Part shown: one piece after another, positions 32,686 through 39,681 of the stretch
Layout of the letters: each line of letters opens with the position of its first letter
Numbering within the stretch: the first letter of the stretch is position 1
Source: a virus
IMG/VR virus record: IMGVR_UViG_3300017744_000010
Span: 1-54,953 of that record
DNA length: 54,953 bases
Strand: one strand, 5' to 3'
Notes under the pieces: generated by a model
Seen by the model: only the letters and a program-made list of their open reading frames with translations
What the model was told of the DNA's origin: nothing
The model's database searches: none
Translations under genes and position numbers: made by a program

Positions 32686-33636
32686 ATGTCATTTAAAGAT
32701 CTCAAAAAGCAATCATCTCTAGGCTCTCTAACTCAGAAGCTCGTCAAGGAAGTAGAGAAGATGAATAACTCAGGCGGCAGTAACAACGACGACGGTTACT
32801 GGAAGCTAGAATGTGATAAAGCCCAAAACGGTTACGCAGTTATCCGTTTCCTCCCCGCTCCAGAGAATGAGGATATGCCGTTCGTCAAGATGTACTCCCA
32901 CGCCTTCCAGGCAAAAGGTGGCTGGTATATCGAGAACAGTCTTACAACAATGAACCAGAAGGACCCAGTATCCGAGTTCAACAGTGAACTTTGGAATAAT
33001 GGTAAAGATTCTGGTAAAGAGCAAGCCCGTAAGCAAAAACGTAAGCTTAGTTATATTGCCAACATTTACGTTGTAAAGGATCCTGAAAATCCACAGAATG
33101 ACGGAAAAGTATTCCTTTATAAGTTTGGTAAGAAAATCTTCGACAAGCTTATGTCTGCTATGCAGCCTGAGTTCGAAGACGAGGAAGCAATCAACCCATT
33201 CGACTTCTGGGAAGGCGCTAACTTCAAGCTCAAGGCTAAGAGCGTTGGTGGTTACCGCAACTATGACTCCTCTGAGTTTGGTAAGGTAGAGCCCCTCCTA
33301 GGTGGCGATGACGACGCCTTAGAAGCACTATGGAAAACAGAGAATTCACTAGCTGAGCTAGTGGCTCCAGATCAGTTCAAAGAGTATGAAGTTCTTAAGA
33401 AGCGTCTCAATCAAGTCCTAGGCTTAGGTGCTCCTAGCAGCCGCCCAGCTGCCCAAGAGGATTCTGGTGATGAGGACATTGAGGAGCAATTACGCTCTGC
33501 TCGTCCTGCCTTTAAGAAGGAAGTAGCAGCCTATAGTGAGCCTGAACTACCAACAACATCAATACCAGAACCTGCTTCTAGTGATGACGATGAGAATTCT
33601 CTTAGCTGGTTTTACCAATCACTAGCTGACGAATGA
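32686..33636 (+). CDS. 32: gp32, single-stranded DNA-binding protein
   Basis: A 316-residue homologue of T4 gp32, which coats single-stranded DNA during replication, recombination and repair. The basic N-terminal LAST-like segment (FKDLKKQSSLGSLTQKL) is followed by the OB-fold core: YAVIRFLPAP, YSHAFQAKGGWYIENSLTT, KRKLSYIANIYVVKDPENPQNDGKVFLYKFGKKIFDKL, and FWEGANFKLKAKSVGGYRNYDSSEF. The C-terminus (about 255-316) is acidic and disordered and would recruit partner proteins. The cysteines that bind zinc in T4 gp32 are absent from the YIENSLTTMNQKDPVSEF stretch, so this is a zinc-free version as I recall from other cyanophages. The gene stops with no base between it and the convergent gp4. Confidence 0.95.
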   Translation: MSFKDLKKQSSLGSLTQKLVKEVEKMNNSGGSNNDDGYWKLECDKAQNGYAVIRFLPAPENEDMPFVKMYSHAFQAKGGWYIENSLTTMNQKDPVSEFNSELWNNGKDSGKEQARKQKRKLSYIANIYVVKDPENPQNDGKVFLYKFGKKIFDKLMSAMQPEFEDEEAINPFDFWEGANFKLKAKSVGGYRNYDSSEFGKVEPLLGGDDDALEALWKTENSLAELVAPDQFKEYEVLKKRLNQVLGLGAPSSRPAAQEDSGDEDIEEQLRSARPAFKKEVAAYSEPELPTTSIPEPASSDDDENSLSWFYQSLADE

Positions 33637-34068
33637 TTACACGCCGAGTTCTTTCTCGGTCATAATTTTAAATTCCCAACCTTGATCTAAACAGAATTCT
33701 CTAGCAGCATTCCATTTAGCCTGGTTCTGGGAATACATAGCCTCTGCAATAAGAACGTTCTTTGTACGACGTTTGTATTGTGGGGGCTTTGTTTCTCTTA
33801 GGGGTTTTACTTCAATCAGTATCTTTTTTAAGTTGCCTTGTTTGTCTATGGATTCAATGTAGAAGTCTGGATAATACCTGGCACGTCTTTTCTTTACTGG
33901 ATTATAATATGGTATATTAATTTCCTCTGATGCCCAACGCTTTATAGCCTCTTTGGTGTCACAATATACGCAAAACTTTCTTTCCCATAGGGATCTATAT
34001 ATAATTTGATTTGGATTGCCAATATACTTTTTTGGATTTTGTGGTTTATAGATTCCTTTATAGGACAT
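33637..34068 (-). CDS. 4: gp4, head-completion protein (TnsA/PD-(D/E)xK-like fold)
   Basis: The only minus-strand gene. I chose the ATG whose first base is 34068 (MSYKGIYKPQNPKKY), which gives 143 residues and the family's normal start, rather than the one at 34131. In T4, gp4 acts late in head filling before tail joining. YRSLWERKF (E29), RYYPDFYI (D68) and ILIEVKP (E86, K88) form a PD-(D/E)xK nuclease-like motif as in TnsA and Vsr-type folds. It is tail-to-tail with gp32 with no gap, and its promoter region overlaps that of gp54 on the other strand. A minus-strand late octamer lies 24 nt upstream. Confidence 0.9.
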   Translation of the reverse strand: MSYKGIYKPQNPKKYIGNPNQIIYRSLWERKFCVYCDTKEAIKRWASEEINIPYYNPVKKRRARYYPDFYIESIDKQGNLKKILIEVKPLRETKPPQYKRRTKNVLIAEAMYSQNQAKWNAAREFCLDQGWEFKIMTEKELGV

Positions 34069-34073
34069 AAATA
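34066..34073 (+). promoter_or_regulatory. Late promoter CATAAATA for gp54
   Basis: A + strand octamer 27 nt before the gp54 GTG. Its first three bases are the complement of the gp4 start codon, so the gp4 start lies within the gp54 promoter. Confidence 0.7.
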
Positions 34074-34091
34074 GAGTAGGTAGTTTATCAG

Positions 34092-34098
34092 TATTTAG
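34092..34098 (-). promoter_or_regulatory. Minus-strand late promoter CTAAATA for gp4
   Basis: On the minus strand it reads GCTAAATA, 24 nt upstream of the gp4 ATG. It faces the gp54 promoter at 34066 from 18 nt away, and abuts the gp54 start. Confidence 0.6.
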
Positions 34099-34099
34099 C

Positions 34100-34861
34100 G
34101 TGCCTAGACAGCTAAACATAGAAGATGTCAAACCCCTGATAGGTAATTTGTCAAGATCAAATTACTATCAAGTACAGTTTGGTGGCTTATCTCCAAGACT
34201 CAGGGGATATCTTGGGTCCCGTGGAGTAGATAGTGCATTTATATCCGAAGATTCTGGTTTGTTGTGCTACAGCGCTCAACTTCCTGGTTCATCTTTGGCA
34301 GGAACTGAGTCTACTAATTTTACGGGAATTACAGAGACAATGGCGCATAGAAGGGTATTTACTTCCCTTTCATTGGAATTTTATTGTGACAGTAACTACA
34401 GGTCTTTAAAATTTTTAGAGCACTGGATGGAATATGTTGCTAGTGGAAACGGATTCCTAGACTATGCTGATAGAAACTATACATATAGGATGAATTATCC
34501 AAATGATCCTATCAGTGGATACAAATGTGATTCCACAAAAATATATAAGTTTGAATCCGATGTTCAGAGAGTGATGGAATATTCATTCCTTGGGCTATTT
34601 CCAATCAATCTATCATCAACTCCAGTTAGGTATGGTCCTACTAGTGAGCTAACCAGAGTTAATTGTGAGTTTAGATATGATAGATATATTGCAGGCTCTA
34701 TCCTATCATATGATACGGTTAGAGGATTTGGAAATAATTTAGAATCAGGTCTGACTAATGCATTCTCTGATTTAAATTTCAATGGATTTGGCAACACACT
34801 TAACACAATTAACCGAATAGCTGGACCTGTTTCAGATATTTTAAACTTATTCACCAACTAA
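34100..34861 (+). CDS. 54: gp54-like baseplate tail-tube initiator
   Basis: A 253-residue protein starting with GTG (PRQLNIEDVKPLIGN). SNYYQVQFGG, LLCYSAQLPGSSLA, ITETMAHRRVFTSLSLEFYCD, FLEHWMEYVASG and RVMEYSFLGLFPINLSS match the tail-tube-like fold of gp54 homologues in cyanophages, which starts tube polymerisation on the baseplate together with gp48. The C-terminal ~45 residues (LNFNGFGNTLNTINRIAGPVSDIL) resemble the hydrophobic end of T4 gp54. No clear ribosome site precedes the GTG. The order gp54-gp48-gp53 supports the call. T4 gp54 is longer (about 320 residues). Confidence 0.85.
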   Translation: MPRQLNIEDVKPLIGNLSRSNYYQVQFGGLSPRLRGYLGSRGVDSAFISEDSGLLCYSAQLPGSSLAGTESTNFTGITETMAHRRVFTSLSLEFYCDSNYRSLKFLEHWMEYVASGNGFLDYADRNYTYRMNYPNDPISGYKCDSTKIYKFESDVQRVMEYSFLGLFPINLSSTPVRYGPTSELTRVNCEFRYDRYIAGSILSYDTVRGFGNNLESGLTNAFSDLNFNGFGNTLNTINRIAGPVSDILNLFTN

Positions 34862-34864
34862 ATA
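34858..34864 (+). promoter_or_regulatory. Late promoter CTAAATA overlapping the gp54 stop
   Basis: A late-type heptamer whose TAA is the gp54 stop, 19 nt before the gp48 ATG. Confidence 0.65.
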
Positions 34865-34882
34865 TAAAAAAGCTGAAGAACT

Positions 34883-35806
34883 ATGGCATTAAGTAAAACA
34901 CTTCAGTATCCCACCAATATTGCTTCGGGCAATAATGATTATTTTATGGTGGGTGTGTTTAATTATGAACCACCTAATAGTGTGGGGCAGAATAGTGGGA
35001 GAAAGACTCTTAGCCAAATTTTTGCTGGTGGAGGAAGTAAAGGTACTAGAAATTTAAAAAAATCATTATCAAATATTATTTTGCCAATGCCTGATAATAT
35101 TTCAGACTCAAATGCTGTTACTTGGGATACTGATACTTTAAATTCTCTTCAACTTGCAGGTGTACAAGCTTTAGATGATATTTTAACTAGCGTAAGAAAG
35201 GATAACGTAGATAAGAAGCAACAACTAGCAGGTGCGGTCGATAAGTTCGTTAATGGTGCTGGGGCAGCAGCTCTAGATCCTGCAGTACGTGAGGCTGTTA
35301 AAAAGGCATTAATTGGTGAGGCAGTTAATATTTTTGGTGGTAATATTGATTCACAGTCTTTGGTTAGTAGGACTACTGGGCAGGTATTAAATCCAAACCT
35401 AGAGCTCTTATTTAAAGGTGTTATCTTGAGAGAATTTAATTATTCATTTACTCTCACACCAAGAGACGCTAGCGAATCGAATGAGATTCTGCAAATTATT
35501 TCTACCTTCAAACAGTCTATGGCTGCCAAAAGTACTGCTTCTAGTGGTGGTGGTAGAGGTATATTTATCAAAGCACCAGATGTTTTTCAGCCTGTTTTTA
35601 TGCAAGGTCCTAGAGCACATCCGTTTTTATATTCTATAAAACAGTCTGCTCTAGTTGGGATGAATGTTAATTATGTTGGAACGGGATCATATGCTACTTA
35701 TAGTGATGGCACACCAGTAAAAATGCAAATGCAACTAAGATTTAGAGAGTTGAGTCCTGTATATAATGAAGATTATAGATCTATTGATAGTGGAGTTGGA
35801 TTCTAA
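34883..35806 (+). CDS. 48: gp48, baseplate tail-tube cap
   Basis: A 307-residue homologue of T4 gp48, which sits on the baseplate hub at the base of the tail tube. Typical parts are LQYPTNIASGNNDYFMVGVFNYEPP at the start, the short LSNIILPMPDNISDSNAVTW stretch, then LFKGVILREFNYSFTLTPRDASESNEILQIISTFKQSMA and the C-terminal MQMQLRFRELSPVYNEDY, which is the tube-like domain. It follows gp54 by 21 nt behind its own late octamer, and its stop overlaps the gp53 start by one base (TAATG), giving translational coupling. Confidence 0.92.
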   Translation: MALSKTLQYPTNIASGNNDYFMVGVFNYEPPNSVGQNSGRKTLSQIFAGGGSKGTRNLKKSLSNIILPMPDNISDSNAVTWDTDTLNSLQLAGVQALDDILTSVRKDNVDKKQQLAGAVDKFVNGAGAAALDPAVREAVKKALIGEAVNIFGGNIDSQSLVSRTTGQVLNPNLELLFKGVILREFNYSFTLTPRDASESNEILQIISTFKQSMAAKSTASSGGGRGIFIKAPDVFQPVFMQGPRAHPFLYSIKQSALVGMNVNYVGTGSYATYSDGTPVKMQMQLRFRELSPVYNEDYRSIDSGVGF

Positions 35807-36453
35807 TGTCATATTTTAGACAGTTACCAAATATTGAGTATCAAAACTTTTTAACTTCTAGTACTGGATCGCAGGATTACTTATTACTGAAAAATATTTT
35901 TCTCAGGGGTAAGTTAAGAGACGACCTGCAGAGTAATTTTACTGTTTTTCAGAAATATAATATTCGTGGAGATGAGAGACCAGATCAAATAGCATATAAT
36001 GTATATGGGGCTTCTGAATATGACTGGGTTGTTTTAGTGACAGCCAACATCATAAATTATCAAAACGATTATCCTATTACCGTTCAGCAACTCTATGATT
36101 ATGTTATTGATAAGTACGGTACTGCCGCAAATAATATTAATCACTATGTGAGTACAGAGGTTAGGGATAGTAGTGGGAGATTGATTTACCCTGCGGGAGT
36201 TGTTGTTGCTCCTAATTTTACAATACAAAATCCAGACAATCCCTTTCAAACAATTTCACCTATAGTGGGTATTACCAATTTTGAGTATGAAACTAATAAA
36301 AACGATAAGAAGCGAGAAATTTTTATATTAAGACCATCTTACTTAAATCAATTCCTCAACGATATGCGAGACATTTCCAAGTATGGATTTAACTCCGAAT
36401 ATGTAAATTCAGATACCATTAGGGCAGCCAATACTAAAAATACGAGTCCCTGA
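35806..36453 (+). CDS. 53: gp53, baseplate wedge subunit
   Basis: A 215-residue homologue of T4 gp53, which links neighbouring wedges of the baseplate. The N-terminal YFRQLPNIEYQNFL, the middle YNIRGDERPDQIAYNVYGASEYDWVVLVTANIINYQNDYPI, which is the LysM-like portion typical of gp53, and REIFILRPSYLNQFLNDMR near the end support the call. It is coupled to gp48 and to the downstream ORF by one-base stop/start overlaps, so gp48, gp53 and the 123-residue protein form one late transcript. Confidence 0.92.
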   Translation: MSYFRQLPNIEYQNFLTSSTGSQDYLLLKNIFLRGKLRDDLQSNFTVFQKYNIRGDERPDQIAYNVYGASEYDWVVLVTANIINYQNDYPITVQQLYDYVIDKYGTAANNINHYVSTEVRDSSGRLIYPAGVVVAPNFTIQNPDNPFQTISPIVGITNFEYETNKNDKKREIFILRPSYLNQFLNDMRDISKYGFNSEYVNSDTIRAANTKNTSP

Positions 36454-36824
36454 TGGCTAAAAAGAAGAAAAAATCTCCTGATAGGATTCGCCCATTATTG
36501 GATGAAATAGATGGTACGGAATATGCTGAAGATATAATGGATGATTTAATTCCATTATTGAGTGATACTCAAACAAATATGCCTATACCAGGAAAAGTAT
36601 ATGTATATGTTTATTTTGCCTTTACTCCGAACATATTAAGTGATAGGTACCCAATCGTTCAAATTACGGGTGTTTATGATTGGGGTTGGTCGGGTGTAAA
36701 TCTTCATATAGGAAAACCGAGGAATTATAATTTTAACGGTAATACAACTCCATTCTATATGCTTAAGCCAATGGAAGTTCAATCTGCTTTAGCTCTACCT
36801 TTGATGAGATTATATCAAAATTAA
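36453..36824 (+). CDS. Cyanophage-conserved hypothetical protein between gp53 and gp26 (123 aa)
   Basis: The ATG overlaps the gp53 stop (TGATG). The N-terminus is basic (AKKKKKSPDR); the rest looks β-rich (GKVYVYVYFAFTPN, YPIVQITGVYDWGWSGVNLHIG). YDWGWSG is a compact aromatic motif. Small proteins in this position are present in other T4-like cyanophages, but no function is known to me. Being locked between baseplate genes in one operon, it is probably a baseplate component or assembly factor. Confidence 0.75.
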   Translation: MAKKKKKSPDRIRPLLDEIDGTEYAEDIMDDLIPLLSDTQTNMPIPGKVYVYVYFAFTPNILSDRYPIVQITGVYDWGWSGVNLHIGKPRNYNFNGNTTPFYMLKPMEVQSALALPLMRLYQN

Positions 36825-36827
36825 CCT

Positions 36828-36835
36828 CCTAAATA
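36828..36835 (+). promoter_or_regulatory. Late promoter CCTAAATA for gp26
   Basis: A late-type octamer 3 nt after the preceding stop and 25 nt before the gp26 ATG. Confidence 0.7.
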
Positions 36836-36860
36836 ACTATAGCATTCCTTTTACTATATT

Positions 36861-37571
36861 ATGGCTCTTCCAAAGATTGCCAAGGTGACCCATGAAGCCA
36901 TTGTGCCTTCTACGGGTAAAAAGATTAAGTTCCGTCCCTTCCTTGTTAAGGAAGAAAAGGTTCTTATCTTAGCTCGTGAGTCTAATGATCAAGGTGAAAT
37001 GGTTAGGGGGATTAAAGATGTTATTGAGGCATGTGTTCTTACTAAACAATTTTCTACAGAAAATTTAGCAACTTTTGACATTGAATACTTATTCTTATCT
37101 ATCCGTGGCAAGTCTATTGGAGAAGATGTTGAAGTTATTATTACTTGTCCAGATGATGGTGTTACTAAGGTAACCCAGACAATTTTCTTGGATGAGGTAA
37201 AAGTTGTTTTTGATGATGAGCATTCAGACAAAGTTAAAATTGATGATACGTATTCTATTCAGATGAAGTATCCCAATATTGAAACTGTTATGGGTGCAGA
37301 TCAAGAAGACATCAGTATTATGGATAGTCTGGAACTAATCACATCTTGCATTAGTATGATTTTCTCTGAAGACGAGTCCTGGGCAGCAAGTGAATCATCA
37401 AAGGAGGAGTTGCTTGAGTGGGTAGAAGATTTAGAGCCAAAGCAGTTTGAAGGAATTGAAAAGTTCTTTACAACAATGCCTAAACTAAGTCATACTATTC
37501 AGGTTACTAATCCAGAAACCAAGGTGACTAGTGATGTTGTACTTGAGGGGCTAGGATCTTTTTTCGCATAA
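36861..37571 (+). CDS. 26: gp26-like baseplate hub assembly protein / tape-measure chaperone
   Basis: A 236-residue member of the T4_baseplate (gp26/gp51-type) family: PSTGKKIKFRPFLVKEEKVLILARES at the start, LTKQFSTENLATFDIEYLFLSIRGKSIG, ITCPDDG, YSIQMKYPN and LEWVEDLEPKQFEGIEKFFTTMPKL follow the family. In T4 this group is needed to assemble the hub around the tape measure gp29. It is encoded directly upstream of gp29. The last codons are TCT TTT TTC GCA TAA: T TTT TTC is in the correct phase for a -1 slip that would bypass the stop and continue into the 56-residue ORF at 37574, giving a product of about 294 residues. This is the layout of the lambda G/GT chaperones. Confidence 0.85.
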   Translation: MALPKIAKVTHEAIVPSTGKKIKFRPFLVKEEKVLILARESNDQGEMVRGIKDVIEACVLTKQFSTENLATFDIEYLFLSIRGKSIGEDVEVIITCPDDGVTKVTQTIFLDEVKVVFDDEHSDKVKIDDTYSIQMKYPNIETVMGADQEDISIMDSLELITSCISMIFSEDESWAASESSKEELLEWVEDLEPKQFEGIEKFFTTMPKLSHTIQVTNPETKVTSDVVLEGLGSFFA

Positions 37572-37598
37572 GTATGGCTCACGAAGATCTTGAGTCAT
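37559..37598 (+). promoter_or_regulatory. Programmed -1 ribosomal frameshift signal
   Basis: The slippery heptamer T-TTT-TTC is at 37559-37565, in the zero frame of gp26. After an 8-nt spacer an 8-bp stem forms between 37574-37581 (AUGGCUCA) and 37591-37598 (UGAGUCAU), with one G-U pair and a 9-nt loop. The -1 frame has no stop between the slip site and the 56-codon ORF. Heptamer, phase, spacer and stem all meet the standard rules for -1 frameshifting. Confidence 0.75.
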
Positions 37599-37744
37599 AC
37601 TATAAAACAAACTTTGCACTTATTCAACACCATAAATACAGTCTTAGAGACATTGAAGATCTAATCCCTTGGGAAAGAGACATTTATGTCACTCTACTAA
37701 AGAACTGGATTGAGGAAGAAGAACAGCGCATAGCACAACAGTAA
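37574..37744 (+). CDS. 56-residue C-terminal extension of gp26 (-1 frame) or small separate protein
   Basis: The ORF opens with ATG 2 nt after the gp26 stop, in the -1 frame relative to gp26. The product is helical and acidic (AHEDLESYYKTNFALIQHHKYSLRDIEDLIPWERDIYVTLLKNWIEEEEQ). The pattern YYxxxFxLxxHHxYSxxxIExLIPWERxIY resembles the T-domain of tail assembly chaperones and small ORFs next to gp26 in other T4-like cyanophages. It has no good ribosome site of its own (only AAGT precedes it), which favours translation by frameshift or coupling. It ends 8 nt before gp29, whose tape-measure helix it may bind. Confidence 0.8.
   Translation: MAHEDLESYYKTNFALIQHHKYSLRDIEDLIPWERDIYVTLLKNWIEEEEQRIAQQ
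37631..37638 (+). promoter_or_regulatory. Possible late promoter CATAAATA inside the 56-codon ORF
   Basis: A late-type octamer 114 nt before gp29. It lies in coding sequence (H-K-Y codons), so it may be coincidental. Confidence 0.3.
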
Positions 37745-37752
37745 TACTACAA

Positions 37753-39681
37753 ATGAGTTTATTTGGAGCTGCTAATTCAGGTGTTGATCCTCAATCGGGG
37801 GCATACCTGACAAAACAACAAAGAATCGCTATGTTCCGCGCTTCACGTGGAATGGGTGGTGGAAATAGTGGTGGATCCGATAAAGCCGGTGGCGTACAGC
37901 CAAAATCGGCTATTGTTGTTGCTAATAAATTTGCAACTATAACGCAGACATTAAATAATAATTTTCAACAATCAGCAACTAATATTTCTGATCAGGCTCA
38001 GAGTAATAAAAAGTCTATTGAAAATCTTTATAGAATTATCTCTGACAAGAGAGATCAAGAATTAAAAACTGAAAAGCAAGAGACTAGACAAACTTCATTA
38101 GACCTTGAAAGGACTAAGAGACAATCCAGAGAGAATTTTGTTGAGGGATTGTCCAAGGCTGCTGCCGCAGCAATGGCACCACTACAGAAAACTGCCAATG
38201 CCGTAACCGGAAAGGTTATGAGTTTTTGGGATAAACTGAAAAGATTATTATTACTATTAGGTGGTGCTTGGCTGGTTGATAATCTACCAGAAATACTCGA
38301 TAGTATTAAGTCATTTGATTTAAGTATTGATAGTTTTAGTACCGCTGTTGCTGGCATATTGCCGAATGTTCGTGGTATTTTTAATATATTTGATGGTATT
38401 GTAAGGGGAATATTAAAAGGTGTTAGGAAGGTTGCATCTACTTCTTTTAGAATTGCTGCTAAAATCGGTGGTACAGCATTTAGAATTGCTAGAAAAGTAT
38501 TTGACTCAATAATTGACGTAACAGCTAGAGTCTCTGGTGCAATATTTAATGGGATAAAAAAATTAGGAAGTAAGTTATTTGATTTATACAAGAGTGCCAA
38601 AAATACTCTTAGTGGTGGTCTTAAATCTGCCCAAGCTGCTAAAAATGCCAAGGTAACTAAACCAAAGGGATTATTTGGGAATATTGTTGATAAGTTGAGG
38701 CAGGGTGGGAGTAAAGTTAAATCTTTTGCTAGCAACGTTGGTGGTAAACTTGGCTTTGATAAGATGCGGGAGGGTGCTTCTAACTTTGCGCGTGGATTAA
38801 AAGATAATATTAGTAGTTTTGGTGAAAAGGCAATGGGGAAATTGAATCCCCTACAGGCATACGCCACTAAAGAAGGTATTGAGAAGGGTAGTAAAGCATC
38901 TAGAGAGAAAGGAATAAGAAATCTATTAACCAGTGTATTTGAGAAAGCTGGAATAGCTGGAGGGGCAGGTAAAAAATTATTAGGTGGTATTGGGAGGATA
39001 TTAAGACCTCTTTTGAGATTTCCTGGTGTTGGTATTGCGGTTGACATAGCACTCAATAAAGCAGGTGGTCAAGGTAATCAAGAGGCTCTTATTAGAGGAC
39101 TTGCTTCTGGTATTTCCGGTATGGTGGGAATGAAAGCTGGTGCTGTTATTGGTGCTGGCATTGGAACCGTAGCAATCCCAATTCCTGGTCTTGGAACTGG
39201 TATTGGTGGCATTTTAGGTGGTCTTATTGGTAGTATTCTTGCTGCAAATACAGCTGATGCTTTGGCTAAAGCTGGGATGACGATGGCTGGAATGGAAACC
39301 ACGTCTGATGAGACGATGGCTGCTAATTATGGTAATATTATTGAAAATATTACTAACAATAATAATACAGCTACGATTACTCCTGCCTCAGATAATAAAA
39401 CAACTCACCCCGACAAGTCTATTAAAATTACTCCAGGAGATCGTATCGATGCTGGTAGCTTTAGTACACCAGATGGAATGCAATTGTCTGGTGGTCTTCC
39501 AGCGAGTACGTTTAACTTGCAGGAGCTTCCTCCAATTATGACCCGTATGGAAAAAGAGAAGCCAGAGGAAATTCTTCCACAGCAGGAAGTTAAACCAATT
39601 AATACTAGAGATCCCCAGACTGATATTTACAGACAACTTGCTGGTAAGATATATCAGTTAACTGAGGTAGGTGCTAACTAA
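37753..39681 (+). CDS. 29: gp29, tail tape-measure / baseplate hub protein
   Basis: A 642-residue homologue of T4 gp29, which sets tail length and sits in the tube until DNA ejection. After a Gly-rich N-terminus comes a coiled-coil-prone stretch (about 60-130), then the motif KRLLLLLGGAWLVDNLPEILDSI (about 160-183), also found in the next protein. Long amphipathic and Gly/Ala-rich segments follow, including GMVGMKAGAVIGAGIGTVAIPIPGLGTGIGGILGGLIGSILAANTADAL (about 455-505), a hydrophobic stretch probably inserted in the host membrane at ejection. It lies immediately after the gp26/frameshift ORF and its stop overlaps the next start (TAATG). Confidence 0.88.
   Translation: MSLFGAANSGVDPQSGAYLTKQQRIAMFRASRGMGGGNSGGSDKAGGVQPKSAIVVANKFATITQTLNNNFQQSATNISDQAQSNKKSIENLYRIISDKRDQELKTEKQETRQTSLDLERTKRQSRENFVEGLSKAAAAAMAPLQKTANAVTGKVMSFWDKLKRLLLLLGGAWLVDNLPEILDSIKSFDLSIDSFSTAVAGILPNVRGIFNIFDGIVRGILKGVRKVASTSFRIAAKIGGTAFRIARKVFDSIIDVTARVSGAIFNGIKKLGSKLFDLYKSAKNTLSGGLKSAQAAKNAKVTKPKGLFGNIVDKLRQGGSKVKSFASNVGGKLGFDKMREGASNFARGLKDNISSFGEKAMGKLNPLQAYATKEGIEKGSKASREKGIRNLLTSVFEKAGIAGGAGKKLLGGIGRILRPLLRFPGVGIAVDIALNKAGGQGNQEALIRGLASGISGMVGMKAGAVIGAGIGTVAIPIPGLGTGIGGILGGLIGSILAANTADALAKAGMTMAGMETTSDETMAANYGNIIENITNNNNTATITPASDNKTTHPDKSIKITPGDRIDAGSFSTPDGMQLSGGLPASTFNLQELPPIMTRMEKEKPEEILPQQEVKPINTRDPQTDIYRQLAGKIYQLTEVGAN

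Noticed and set aside
34069-34131. 21-codon N-terminal extension of gp4
   Set aside because: It overlaps the gp54 start and both late octamers. The family starts at MSYKG, matching the ATG at 34068.
38055-39056. 333-codon open frame on the minus strand inside gp29
   Set aside because: The + strand encodes a well-supported tape measure; the antisense product is Pro/Leu/Asn-rich shadow coding.
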